This document shows, in pieces, positions 16,779-25,251 of a DNA stretch of 64,000 bases. The notes under the pieces were generated by a model. That model saw only the letters and a program-made list of their open reading frames with translations. It did no database searches and was not told the DNA's origin. Position 1 is the first letter of the stretch, and every line of letters starts with the position of its first letter. Source of the stretch: AWTP1-13 sp035258605 (GTDB taxonomy: Bacteria > Pseudomonadota > Alphaproteobacteria > Rhizobiales > Hyphomicrobiaceae); NCBI GenBank assembly GCA_035258605.1, contig DATFXD010000046.1, forward strand, positions 1-64,000, written 5' to 3'. The translations under genes and the position numbers were made by a program.

Positions 16779-18137
16779 TCAGCTGAGCTCGCGGATCTTG
16801 AACGGCAGGCCACCCTTGGGGGTGAGCGTCACCGTGGCGTTGATGCCGGGCGGCTCGGCGCCGACGTACTCGGGGCGGAAGCGGCGCAACAGGATCGACA
16901 GCGCCAGCGTGTTCTCGACCTGGCTCATGGCCCCGCCGATGCAGGAGCGCTTGCCGCCGCCGAACGGCAGGTAGGTATAGGGAATGCGCTTTTTGGCGGC
17001 ATCGCCCAGCCAGCGCTCCGGTTGGAACAGCTCCGGCTCGGGCCAGAACTTGGCGCTATGATGCGTCCCATAGGCAAACAGCGCCACCTTGTCGCCGGCG
17101 CGAATCGCCTTGCCGTCGATGACGTCGTCCTTGGCGGCAATGCGAATCAGCATCCAAATCGGCGGGTAGAGGCGCATCGTCTCCTGGATCACGGCGCGCG
17201 TGTAGGCAAGCGCCGAATAGTCGGCCGCGGTCGGCTCGCGGTCGCCGCACACGCCCTCCCCCTCCTTGCGGATGCGATCGGCGGCGGCCGGGTTCTTGGC
17301 GGTCTCGTAGAGCGCCCAGGCCAAGGTCAGCGCCGTGGTTTCGGTGCCGGCCCACAGGTACTGCTTGATCTCGTCGATGGCCTGCTGCTGGTCGAACTCC
17401 GGGATGGTCGGATCCGCCACCGCGGCCTCGATCATTTTCAACAAGGTGCGCTCGCGCGCCTCGCGCGGATCGGCGGCGAACACCTCCGGCGGCACCCCGG
17501 CCCACACCTCCATGGCCTTGGCCGCGTCCTCCTCGCCGATCTCGAACTCCTCGCCAGCCACCTTTTTCAGGCGGATCGCCTTGTGGTTCATGACGTCGGT
17601 GTAGGTCTTCACGCACTTGAACACGAAGTGCGGATTGAACGGCATCTCGCGGTCGAACAGCGCCTTGCAGATCATGTCGGCGGCGAGGGTCCAGGTCTGC
17701 TCGACCATTTCGACCGTTTCTCCGCTGGCCGCCAGCTTGGCCCAGTTCTGCATCTTGCTGCGGATGGCGGCGAGAAAATAGGGAATGTACTCGGCGAACA
17801 TATCCGGATGGAACGCCGGCTGTTGCGGCATGCGGATCTTCTGCCAGAGCACGCCGTCATGGGTGATCATCGACTTGCCGAAGATCGGCTTCAGGCCGTC
17901 GAAGTACTTGATGTAGTCGTCGGCCTTGGTGACCAGCACCCGCTTGAAATGCTCAGGCGCCGTCAGCAGCACCACGCGCTGGCTGGCCATGTTGACGGGG
18001 ATGACGCCGCCATAGCGCTCCGCCATCGTCATCAGGATGGTGAGCGGATTAGCCGGTCCCTTCAACAACGGCGTCAGCTTGAACCAGACCGAGGATTCCT
18101 CGCCGAGCTGGTGGATGTGGGATTGAGCGGCAGTCAT
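16779..18137 (-). CDS. Cytochrome P450
   Basis: 452 aa haem monooxygenase. The haem loop FGGGKRSCIGG has the thiolate Cys399. The I-helix oxygen-activation motif is AGTETT in QYLWAGTETTALTLAWALYE, and the K-helix ExxR is in VIQETMRLYPP. The absence of an N-terminal membrane anchor marks a soluble bacterial class that would need a ferredoxin and reductase. Neither is adjacent. The family style (HDGVLWQKIRMPQQPAFHPD, long-chain CYP102/CYP4-like core) suggests a fatty-acid or terpenoid-like substrate, but this is weak. Start 18137 has GGAG ten bases upstream. In-frame codons further out lie in a noncoding-looking stretch. It is convergent with the second importer. Confidence 0.93.
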   Translation of the reverse strand: MTAAQSHIHQLGEESSVWFKLTPLLKGPANPLTILMTMAERYGGVIPVNMASQRVVLLTAPEHFKRVLVTKADDYIKYFDGLKPIFGKSMITHDGVLWQKIRMPQQPAFHPDMFAEYIPYFLAAIRSKMQNWAKLAASGETVEMVEQTWTLAADMICKALFDREMPFNPHFVFKCVKTYTDVMNHKAIRLKKVAGEEFEIGEEDAAKAMEVWAGVPPEVFAADPREARERTLLKMIEAAVADPTIPEFDQQQAIDEIKQYLWAGTETTALTLAWALYETAKNPAAADRIRKEGEGVCGDREPTAADYSALAYTRAVIQETMRLYPPIWMLIRIAAKDDVIDGKAIRAGDKVALFAYGTHHSAKFWPEPELFQPERWLGDAAKKRIPYTYLPFGGGKRSCIGGAMSQVENTLALSILLRRFRPEYVGAEPPGINATVTLTPKGGLPFKIRELS

Positions 18138-18358
18138 CGTATCGCGCTCCGGAGGTGGCGGCGGCACCTTAGGCATCAGCAAGGCCTTAAATGAACGCAC
18201 GGTCACCGACGTTCCGCGCCTTAGCCTTTCTCCTCCCTGTCCCGTTGACGTCGTTGGGATTGCTGGTCTCGTTAGCACCGGCAACAAAACCCTGTCCAGG
18301 TTCGCCACTGCGGCCAATTGCTTTTTGGTCAACAGGTGTGGCCACGATTAACCTAACG

Positions 18359-19012
18359 CTAAGGTTGCGCCTGACCGTGGCCGCCGCCCGCGGCCTCGCC
18401 CGGGCCGATCTCGACCCGGTCGCCGATCAGCCTGGCCCGGCCGGTGGCGACCAGGGCGAGGGCTTCGGGGTAGAGCCGGTGCTCGGCCGCCAGGATGCGG
18501 GCGGCAAGCGTTTCGGCGCTGTCGCCGTCAAGCACCGGCACGGCGGCCTGGGCGATGATCGGGCCGCTGTCGACCTCGGCGGTGACGAAGTGGACGCTGC
18601 AGCCGGAAATCTTGACCCCCGCCGCCAGCGCCTGCGCCTGCGGATTGAGGCCCTTGAAGGCGGGAAGCAAGGACGGGTGGATGTTGAGCTGCCGTCCCTG
18701 CCATTTGCTGACGAACGCCGGCGACTGGATGCGCATGAACCCGGCAAGGGCCACCAGTTCGACGGCGGCGTCGGCGAGCACGTCATCGATCGCCGCATCG
18801 AAGGCCTCGCGCGAGGCATAGGCCTTGTGATCGACGAGGGTCGCCGGCAGGGCCTCGGCCCGCGCCCAGGCGAGCCCACTGGAGTCGGGCCGGCTTGAGA
18901 CGATGCTGACGATGTCGGCGGGATAGTCCGGCCGACGCGCCGCGGCGACCAGCGCCATCATGTTGGAGCCGCGGCCGGAGATCAGAACGGCGGTGCGCTT
19001 TTTTGGCGCCAT
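18359..19012 (-). CDS. purN: Phosphoribosylglycinamide formyltransferase (GART 1)
   Basis: 217 aa enzyme of de novo purine synthesis that transfers the formyl group of 10-formyl-THF to glycinamide ribonucleotide in the cytosol. The N-terminal phosphate loop is ISGRGSNMMAL (11-21). The catalytic residues are Asn110 and His112 in LNIHPSLLPAF, and Asp148 in AEVDSGPIIAQ, matching E. coli N106/H108/D144. The start ATG at 19012 overlaps the purM stop by one base, so it is translationally coupled to purM. The C-terminal glycine-rich tail (GPGEAAGGGHGQ) is a small extension. Confidence 0.96.
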   Translation of the reverse strand: MAPKKRTAVLISGRGSNMMALVAAARRPDYPADIVSIVSSRPDSSGLAWARAEALPATLVDHKAYASREAFDAAIDDVLADAAVELVALAGFMRIQSPAFVSKWQGRQLNIHPSLLPAFKGLNPQAQALAAGVKISGCSVHFVTAEVDSGPIIAQAAVPVLDGDSAETLAARILAAEHRLYPEALALVATGRARLIGDRVEIGPGEAAGGGHGQAQP

Positions 19013-20130
19013 CAGGCCTCGCGTGAGCGCCGCAGCCGGCCCGTGTAGCCGACCGCCTCGGCCGCACCCTTGCCTTTGGCGGCGGCGGTGACGCCGCGGC
19101 CGGGCTCAACGGCGCCGATCAGAAACGGGGTTTCGCCGGCGTCGGCCAGCGCCGCCATCACCTCGCGCTCGGCCCCGCCGGCGACCACGGCGATCAGGCC
19201 GATGCCGCAGTTGAAGGTGCGCAGCAGCTCGGCATCGTCGAGCCGGGCCTGTTCCATCAGCCAGCCGAACACCGCCGGCATTGGCCAGGCGGCAAGATCG
19301 ATGTGGGCGGCCAAGCCGGCCGGCAGGATGCGGGGTAGGTTCTCACTGATGCCGCCGCCGGTGATATGCGACACCCCCTTGATGGCTCCGGTCGCGCGCA
19401 GCGCCGCCAGCACCGGCTTCACGTAAATGCGGGTCGGCACCAGCAGCGCCGCCCCCAATGTCAGCGCCGGAGCGAAGGGAGCCGGGGCGTCCCACTCCAA
19501 CCCGGCATCGGCAATCAGCCGCCGCACCAACGCATAGCCGTTGCTGTGTACCCCCGACGCGGCAAGTCCGATCAGCCGATCGCCGACGGCGATATCGGGC
19601 CGCGGCAGCAGCTCTCCGCGCTCAACGGCGCCAACACAGAAGCCGGCGAGGTCATAATCGTCGCCAGCGTAGAGCCCGGGCATCTCTGCCGTCTCGCCCC
19701 CAATCAGGGCGCAGCCGGCCTGCTTGCAGCCCTCGGCAATCCCGGCAATGACCGCGCGCGCGGTCGCGAGCTTGAGCGTGCCAGTGGCAAAATAGTCGAG
19801 AAAGAACAGCGGCTCGGCACCCTGGGCGAGGACATCGTTGACGCACATGGCGACGAGATCGATGCCGATGCTGGCGTGCTGGCCGGTGGCGATCGCAAGC
19901 TTAAGCTTGGTGCCGACGCCATCGTTGGCCGCCACCAGGATCGGATCCTTGAAACCGGCGCCCTTCAAATCGAACAGCGCCCCGAAGCCACCCAATGCGG
20001 CGTCCGCACCGGGGCGCAAGGTCGCCTTGGCCAGCGGCTTGATCGCCTCGACGACGGCGGCCCCGACGTCGATGTCGACGCCGGCCTGGCGGTAGGTCGT
20101 GGTCGGGTGGTTGTGGCGCCGGCTTGGCAT
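19012..20130 (-). CDS. purM: Phosphoribosylformylglycinamidine cyclo-ligase (AIR synthase)
   Basis: 372 aa ATP-dependent cyclase that makes aminoimidazole ribonucleotide in purine synthesis. Family motifs are TYRQAGVDIDVG near the N-terminus, the catalytic and ATP-binding NDGVGTKLKLA, the segment DLVAMCVNDVLAQGAEPLFFLDYFATG, GGETAEMPGLY and the C-terminal GGGISENLPRILP. It is followed directly by purN with a one-base overlap. The start at 20130 gives about ten extra residues (MPSRRHNHPT) before the conserved region. A later start is not available with a better site. A divergent promoter region of about 213 bases separates it from the DUF2066 gene. Confidence 0.96.
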   Translation of the reverse strand: MPSRRHNHPTTTYRQAGVDIDVGAAVVEAIKPLAKATLRPGADAALGGFGALFDLKGAGFKDPILVAANDGVGTKLKLAIATGQHASIGIDLVAMCVNDVLAQGAEPLFFLDYFATGTLKLATARAVIAGIAEGCKQAGCALIGGETAEMPGLYAGDDYDLAGFCVGAVERGELLPRPDIAVGDRLIGLAASGVHSNGYALVRRLIADAGLEWDAPAPFAPALTLGAALLVPTRIYVKPVLAALRATGAIKGVSHITGGGISENLPRILPAGLAAHIDLAAWPMPAVFGWLMEQARLDDAELLRTFNCGIGLIAVVAGGAEREVMAALADAGETPFLIGAVEPGRGVTAAAKGKGAAEAVGYTGRLRRSREA

Positions 20131-20343
20131 GGCTCCCGGGCTGCCCTAATGCCTCACGGATTGTGCGGCATAGCAGACCGGCCGGGTTAGCGGTAGATGC
20201 ACCGCGGCCGGGCTGGGGACGGCGCACGGGCTTCGGTCCGGCGCGTGGGCGGTTCCGCGCAAGGCCAAGCAAGACCGCTGGCATCTTGCGACCGACACCG
20301 CCTATAAGACCCGCAACATCAGCTCGGGGGGACGGCAAACACC

Positions 20344-21477
20344 GTGCAGCGCGCCAGCAACGAAGCCAGCAAAGACGAGGGTCGCAAACGACGCGGCGGC
20401 GGCGGGCGGGCCGGCATCTGCGCCTCGCTGGGCGCACTTTGCGCCCTGATCGTGGCCGGCGGTCCTGGCTGGGCCGCCACCGATTCGGTCTTTACGGTCG
20501 GGAATTATCCGGTGGAGGCCCGGGCCGACAACGCAGTTGCCGCCAAGGACCGGGCGTTGAACGACGGCCAGCAGGCGGCGTTGCGGTCGCTCCTGAAGCG
20601 GCTGGTTCCGGTCTCGGCCTTTCCTCGCCTCAAGACCCTGGCGCCGGTGCGGGCCGGCGATCTGATCGAGGGTGTCAAGGTGCGTGCGGAGCGCAATTCG
20701 GCGACCGACTACATCGCCAACCTCGACTTCTCGTTTCAGGCCAAGGCGATTCGCGATCTGTTGCGGCGCGAGGGCATCCCGTTCACCGACGAGCAGGCGC
20801 CGGTGCTGAGCGTGGTGCCGGTGGCGGTGGCGGCGGGCGGGGCACGGGCCGACCCAGCCTGGGCCAACACCTGGAACGGCCTCGACCTCGAACACGCGCT
20901 GACCCCGATCAAGCTGCAGCCGTTAAAGCCGGAGTTGACCGGCGACACCCTCAAGGCCCTGCTCGGGGGTGATGGCACCGCCGTGCGCGCGCTGGCGCGA
21001 GCCTATCAAAGCGAACTGGTGCTATTGGCCGCGATTGCGCCCGACCCGGCAGCGGGGCGGCTCCACCTCACCGTCACCGGCCGAGATGCCGTTGGCGCCT
21101 TCACCCTCACCCGCGCCTTTCGCCTCGACCGTACGGATCCCGCCTATGCCAGTGAATTGGCCGCGGTCGTGGCGTTGGGCATCCTCGAGGGCCGCTGGAA
21201 GGCCGTTCGCGCGGCGGGCGCCGGCGGCGGACCGGCGGCCGGCGGCGATCTGTTGATTGCGGTTGAGTTTCGCGGCATGGGCGAGTGGCAGGAGATCAGC
21301 CGCAAACTGAGCGCTATCCCGGGTGTGGAGGAACTGGAAGTGGCCGGCCTGTCGGCGCGCGGCGCCCGCGTTACCTTGCGCTACGCGGAGGGTGCCGAGC
21401 GCCTGGCCCAGAGCCTGGCGCAGCAGGGTTTGGGCTTGCACAACGTCGGCGGCAAGTGGGTGCTGCAGCTGCAATAG
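20344..21477 (+). CDS. DUF2066 domain-containing exported protein
   Basis: 377 aa protein of unknown function. It has a long basic N-terminal region, then a hydrophobic stretch at about 26-40 and a probable signal-peptidase site after WA at 43-44, so it is probably periplasmic. The body (AKDRALNDGQQAALRSLLKRLVP and DYIANLDFSFQAKAIRDLLRREGIPF) matches the DUF2066 pattern as I know it. Its location, divergent from purM and just before a CDP-alcohol phosphatidyltransferase and hdaA, is a conserved alphaproteobacterial arrangement that supports the call. Start is GTG 20344. The C-terminal 80 residues resemble a small alpha/beta module (GEWQEISRKLSAIPGVEELEVAGLS) used in binding. Confidence 0.83.
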   Translation: MQRASNEASKDEGRKRRGGGGRAGICASLGALCALIVAGGPGWAATDSVFTVGNYPVEARADNAVAAKDRALNDGQQAALRSLLKRLVPVSAFPRLKTLAPVRAGDLIEGVKVRAERNSATDYIANLDFSFQAKAIRDLLRREGIPFTDEQAPVLSVVPVAVAAGGARADPAWANTWNGLDLEHALTPIKLQPLKPELTGDTLKALLGGDGTAVRALARAYQSELVLLAAIAPDPAAGRLHLTVTGRDAVGAFTLTRAFRLDRTDPAYASELAAVVALGILEGRWKAVRAAGAGGGPAAGGDLLIAVEFRGMGEWQEISRKLSAIPGVEELEVAGLSARGARVTLRYAEGAERLAQSLAQQGLGLHNVGGKWVLQLQ

Positions 21478-21578
21478 AGGCTCGACGCGGCGCGCCGGGC
21501 GGGCATAGCATGTTGCCGGGCTAGGGCCGCGGAAGCGCCCGCGGTGTAGGCCGGCCGCAGCCCGTTGCAACGCCTGGG

Positions 21579-22145
21579 GTGCTCTTGCTCGCCAATATTC
21601 CGAACGCCATCACGCTCGCGCGCGTCATGTCGGTGCCGGTGCTGTTCTATCTCTTGCTATCGGGACGGAGCACCGCCGCCTTTGTCGTGTTCGTGCTGGC
21701 AGGCTTGAGCGACGCGGTTGACGGCTACCTGGCCAAGCGCTTCGACTGGCGCAGCGAGCTTGGCGCCTATCTCGATCCGCTCGCCGACAAGCTGCTGATC
21801 GTCAGCATTTTCATCGCGCTCGGGATGCGCGACGAGCTGCCGCTCTGGCTGGTGATCGCCGTCGTCAGCCGCGATATCCTGATCGTGATCGCGGTATTGT
21901 TGTCGCTGGTGCTCGATCAGCCGGTGCCGATCAAGCCATTGGCGATCAGCAAGCTCAACACCGTGGCCCAGATCGTGCTGGCCGCCGCCGTGCTCGGCAA
22001 CGACGCCTTCGGGCTCGGGCTCGACACCACGCAGTTGGTGCTGGTGTGGATTACGGGGGCATTGACGATACTTTCGCTGGCGGCCTACCTCAGGGATTGG
22101 TTTATGCATATGACCGGCGGTGCGCCGCCGGACCGCGACGGTTGA
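21579..22145 (+). CDS. CDP-alcohol phosphatidyltransferase family protein
   Basis: 188 aa inner-membrane enzyme with about five helices. The CDP-alcohol motif is visible as Asp45, Asp48-Gly49, Ala52, Gly62, Asp66 and Asp70 (pattern DxxDGxxA-x9-GxxxDxxxD). The usual Ala-Arg is Ala-Lys here (AKRFDW). PgsA-like proteins join CDP-diacylglycerol to glycerol-3-phosphate, and the size fits, but a second copy elsewhere may be the housekeeping PgsA. Start GTG 21579, with a weak upstream site. It lies 101 bases after the DUF2066 gene and 77 before hdaA. Confidence 0.88.
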   Translation: MLLLANIPNAITLARVMSVPVLFYLLLSGRSTAAFVVFVLAGLSDAVDGYLAKRFDWRSELGAYLDPLADKLLIVSIFIALGMRDELPLWLVIAVVSRDILIVIAVLLSLVLDQPVPIKPLAISKLNTVAQIVLAAAVLGNDAFGLGLDTTQLVLVWITGALTILSLAAYLRDWFMHMTGGAPPDRDG

Positions 22146-22204
22146 GGGTGCCGATCGGCCCGAGGCGGCCGGCGTGCCGTCGGGGAGAGTGAGCGCGGGC
22201 GGAC

Positions 22205-22912
22205 ATGAGGGAGGCTGGCGGTGTGGTGAGCATAGGCGCCGAGCCGGACCAGCTGATCCTTGATTGGCCCCAGGGCGCCGCGCTCGGCGCCCAGGATTTT
22301 CTGGTCAGTCACACCAATCAGGCGGCTGCCGACAAGATCGATCGCTGGCCGCAGTGGGGCGATGGTGCGCTGTTGCTGTGCGCGCCGGCGGGCGCCGGCA
22401 AGACGCATCTCGCCAACGTCTGGCGCCTGAAATCGGCGGCGATCGCGGTCCAGGCACGGGAGCTGTCGGAGCGCGACCTGGCACGGGCGCCGCGAGCGAT
22501 GGTGGTGGAGGACCTGCACGAGGGCATTGGCCATGAGCGGGTACTGTTCCATCTCATCAATCTGGTGCGCGAGCAGCGGCGCTCACTATTGTTGACCTCG
22601 CGGCTGCCGCCGGGTGCGCTGGCGGTGGGTCTGCCCGACCTGCGCTCGCGGCTGCGGGCCCTGCCGATGATCGCAATCGCCGCGCCCGACGCGGCGCTGC
22701 TGCGGGCGGTCCTGGTCAAACACTTCGCCGATCGCCAGCTGGTGGTCGAGCCGCACGTGGTTGCGCATTTGGCCTTGCATATCGAGCAATCGATGCAGGC
22801 GGCCGCCGCCATCGTCGCCGAGCTCGACCGCGAGGCCATGGCCTCCCACCGCCGCATAACCCGCGGGCTCGCCGGCGAAATTTTGGCGCGCAGCCGCGCC
22901 AGCCCCGGCTAG
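22205..22912 (+). CDS. hdaA: HdaA-like DnaA-related ATPase (regulator of replication initiation)
   Basis: About 235 aa, the size of Hda. It is a DnaA-type AAA+ domain without the DNA-binding domain. A clamp-binding-like motif QLILDW is near residue 16, Walker A APAGAGKTHLA at 60-70, and a Walker B-like AMVVEDLHE follows. Hda with the sliding clamp stimulates ATP hydrolysis by DnaA and so limits re-initiation. The start is uncertain: ATG 22205 has little in front of it, while GGGAGG at 22209-22214 would suit in-frame GTG 22223 or 22226. The place between a CDP-alcohol phosphatidyltransferase and ppk is the usual one for hdaA in alphaproteobacteria. Confidence 0.85.
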   Translation: MREAGGVVSIGAEPDQLILDWPQGAALGAQDFLVSHTNQAAADKIDRWPQWGDGALLLCAPAGAGKTHLANVWRLKSAAIAVQARELSERDLARAPRAMVVEDLHEGIGHERVLFHLINLVREQRRSLLLTSRLPPGALAVGLPDLRSRLRALPMIAIAAPDAALLRAVLVKHFADRQLVVEPHVVAHLALHIEQSMQAAAAIVAELDREAMASHRRITRGLAGEILARSRASPG

Positions 22913-23020
22913 CCTCCTGCCAGCGTCATCAAGCCTTCATTTCGGCTTTGCAAAAATGTATGATTGGCGCGGGTCAGCGGCGTGGGTCAGCACGCAACTG
23001 TCCGAACACTGAAGGATGCC

Positions 23021-25222
23021 ATGAGCTCGGTTAGGCCGCGACAACGGGACAAGGAGCAGGTGCCGGAGGTGGCGAGCCCGCAGCCGCCGCCGCTCGGCCC
23101 GGCGCGCTTCTATAACCGCGAACTGTCCTGGCTGCAGTTCAACCGGCGGGTGTTAGAAGAAGCCCGCAACCCGCGCCATCCGCTGCTGGAGCGGCTGCGC
23201 TTCTTGTCGATCTCCGCCTCCAATCTCGACGAGTTCTACATGGTCCGTGCCGCCGGACTCTACGGCCAGGTCACGGCCGGCGTGGTGCAGCCGAGCCAGG
23301 ATGGACTGACACCCGCACAGCAATTGGCCGAGATCACCCGCTTTGCCGGCGCGCTCGCCGGCGATCAACAGGCCTGCTGGAGCGCGCTCAAGGCCGAAAT
23401 GGCGTTGGCAGGGATCCACATCGTCGAGCCCAGGGATCTGCAGCCGCCCGACCGCGACTGGCTCGAGCGCCAATTCCTGGCCCACCATCTGCCGATCTTG
23501 ACCCCGATCGCGGTCGATCCGGCGCACCCCTTCCCTTTCATCCAGAATACCGGCCTCACCGTCGGTGTCGAACTGCGGCGCGAGCGCGACAACAAGACCA
23601 TGCACGCGCTGCTGCCGATCCCGGCGCAGCTCGCCCGCTTCGTCCGCCTGCCGGAGCCCGCGGTTCGCGCCGAGGCTGAGCAGGCCTCGCCCGACCGCTT
23701 CATCCGCATCGAATCGGTCATCGCCATGTTCCTTGCGCGCCTGTTCCCCGGCTTTCTGGCGCGCAGCCAGGGGGCGTTCCGGGTGCTGCGCGACAGTGAC
23801 ATCGAGGTGCAGGAGGAGGCCGAGGACCTGGTCGCCTTGTACGAGACGGCGCTGAAGCGGCGACGGCGGGGCAACGTCATTCGGCTGGAAATCGACGGCC
23901 AAATGCCGGCGCGGTTGCAGCGCTTTGTGGTGCAGGAGCTCGAGCTCAGCGAAGATGCCATTTTCGTCAAGGAGGGCATGCTCGGGCTGGCCGATACCTC
24001 ACAACTGATCGTGTCGGAACGGCCCGATCTGGTGTTCAAGCCGCTCAATATCCGTTTCCCCGAGCGCATCCGCGAGTTCAACGGCGACTGCTTCGCCGCC
24101 ATCCGCAAGAAGGACATCGTGGTGCATCACCCCTACGAATCCTTCGACGTGGTGGTGCAGATGCTGCGCCAGGCGGTGGCCGATCCCAATGTGCTCGCCA
24201 TCAAGTGGACGCTCTACCGCACCTCCAAGGACAGCCCGATCGTGCAGGCGCTGAAGGAGGCGGCCGATCTCGGCAAGTCGGTGACCGCCGTGGTCGAGCT
24301 CAAGGCGCGGTTCGACGAGGCCGCCAACATCCGCTGGGCGCGCGATTTGGAGAGCGCCGGCGTACACGTGGTCTACGGCTTCATCGAACTTAAGACCCAC
24401 GCCAAGCTCGGTCTGATCGTGCGCCGCGAAGGCAGCGAGCTCGCCAGCTACTGCAACATCGGCACCGGCAACTACCATCCGGTCAATGCCAAGATCTACA
24501 GCGATCTGTCGTTCTTTACCGCCGATCCCGTGGCCGGCCGCGACGTGATGCGCATCTTCAACTTCGTCACCGGCTACGCCGAGCCGGCCGAGATCGAGAT
24601 GATGGCGGTGTCGCCGCACGGCATTCGCGCGCGGATCCTGGCGCACATCAAGGACGAGATCGGCCACGCCAGGGCCGGCCGCCGGGCCGCGATCTGGATG
24701 AAGATGAACTCGCTGGTCGACGGCCAGATCATCGATGCGCTCTATGAAGCCAGCCAGGCCGGGGTCGAGATCGATCTCGTGGTGCGCGGCGTATGCTGTC
24801 TCAAGCCCGGCCTGCCGGGGCTCTCCGAACACATTCGGGTGAAAAGCATCATCGGCCGCTTCCTGGAGCACGGCCGGGTCTACTGCTTCGGCGCCGGCCA
24901 CGGTTTGCCGGCGCCCAAGGCGCTGGTTTATATCAGCTCCGCGGACATGATGCCGCGCAACCTGGACCGCCGCGTGGAGGTGATGGTCCCCATTACCAAC
25001 CCGACGGTACACGAACAAATCCTCGACCAAATCATGGTTGCCAACTTGAAAGATAACGAGCAAAGCTGGCGCGTGCTGGCCGACGGCAGCTCCGAACGCA
25101 TCAGGCCCAGCCAGGGCGAGGAACCATTCAATGCGCACGAGTATTTCATGACGAACCCGAGTCTATCTGGGCGCGGGCAGTCATTGAAGGACAGCTCACC
25201 GCGCCGGTTCAGCGTTGCCTAA
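23021..25222 (+). CDS. ppk: Polyphosphate kinase 1
   Basis: 733 aa enzyme that polymerises the gamma-phosphate of ATP into polyphosphate. The N-terminal domain opens with FYNRELSWLQFNRRVLEEA and SNLDEFYMVRAAG. His460 in KTHAKLGLIVRR corresponds to the autophosphorylated His435 of E. coli, and His617 in GRFLEHGRVYCF to His592. GTGNYHPVNAKIYSDLSFFT is the typical catalytic-domain segment. I set the start at ATG 23021 after AAGGA at 23012. An upstream in-frame start would add residues without family similarity. It is followed by ppx, so synthesis and degradation of polyphosphate are encoded together. Confidence 0.97.
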   Translation: MSSVRPRQRDKEQVPEVASPQPPPLGPARFYNRELSWLQFNRRVLEEARNPRHPLLERLRFLSISASNLDEFYMVRAAGLYGQVTAGVVQPSQDGLTPAQQLAEITRFAGALAGDQQACWSALKAEMALAGIHIVEPRDLQPPDRDWLERQFLAHHLPILTPIAVDPAHPFPFIQNTGLTVGVELRRERDNKTMHALLPIPAQLARFVRLPEPAVRAEAEQASPDRFIRIESVIAMFLARLFPGFLARSQGAFRVLRDSDIEVQEEAEDLVALYETALKRRRRGNVIRLEIDGQMPARLQRFVVQELELSEDAIFVKEGMLGLADTSQLIVSERPDLVFKPLNIRFPERIREFNGDCFAAIRKKDIVVHHPYESFDVVVQMLRQAVADPNVLAIKWTLYRTSKDSPIVQALKEAADLGKSVTAVVELKARFDEAANIRWARDLESAGVHVVYGFIELKTHAKLGLIVRREGSELASYCNIGTGNYHPVNAKIYSDLSFFTADPVAGRDVMRIFNFVTGYAEPAEIEMMAVSPHGIRARILAHIKDEIGHARAGRRAAIWMKMNSLVDGQIIDALYEASQAGVEIDLVVRGVCCLKPGLPGLSEHIRVKSIIGRFLEHGRVYCFGAGHGLPAPKALVYISSADMMPRNLDRRVEVMVPITNPTVHEQILDQIMVANLKDNEQSWRVLADGSSERIRPSQGEEPFNAHEYFMTNPSLSGRGQSLKDSSPRRFSVA

Positions 25223-25251
25223 CCATACCGAGCTGGCGAAGGGCGCTAGGC

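Noticed and set aside
16695..18194. A 499-codon plus-strand frame opposite the P450
   Set aside because: The P450 has all of its family motifs on the minus strand. The plus-strand frame has no motif and a shadow composition.
18350..18368. AACCTAACGCTAAGGTT as an operator for the P450 or purN
   Set aside because: Only five outer base pairs match, inner positions are mismatched, and the site lies at the 3' side of purN.
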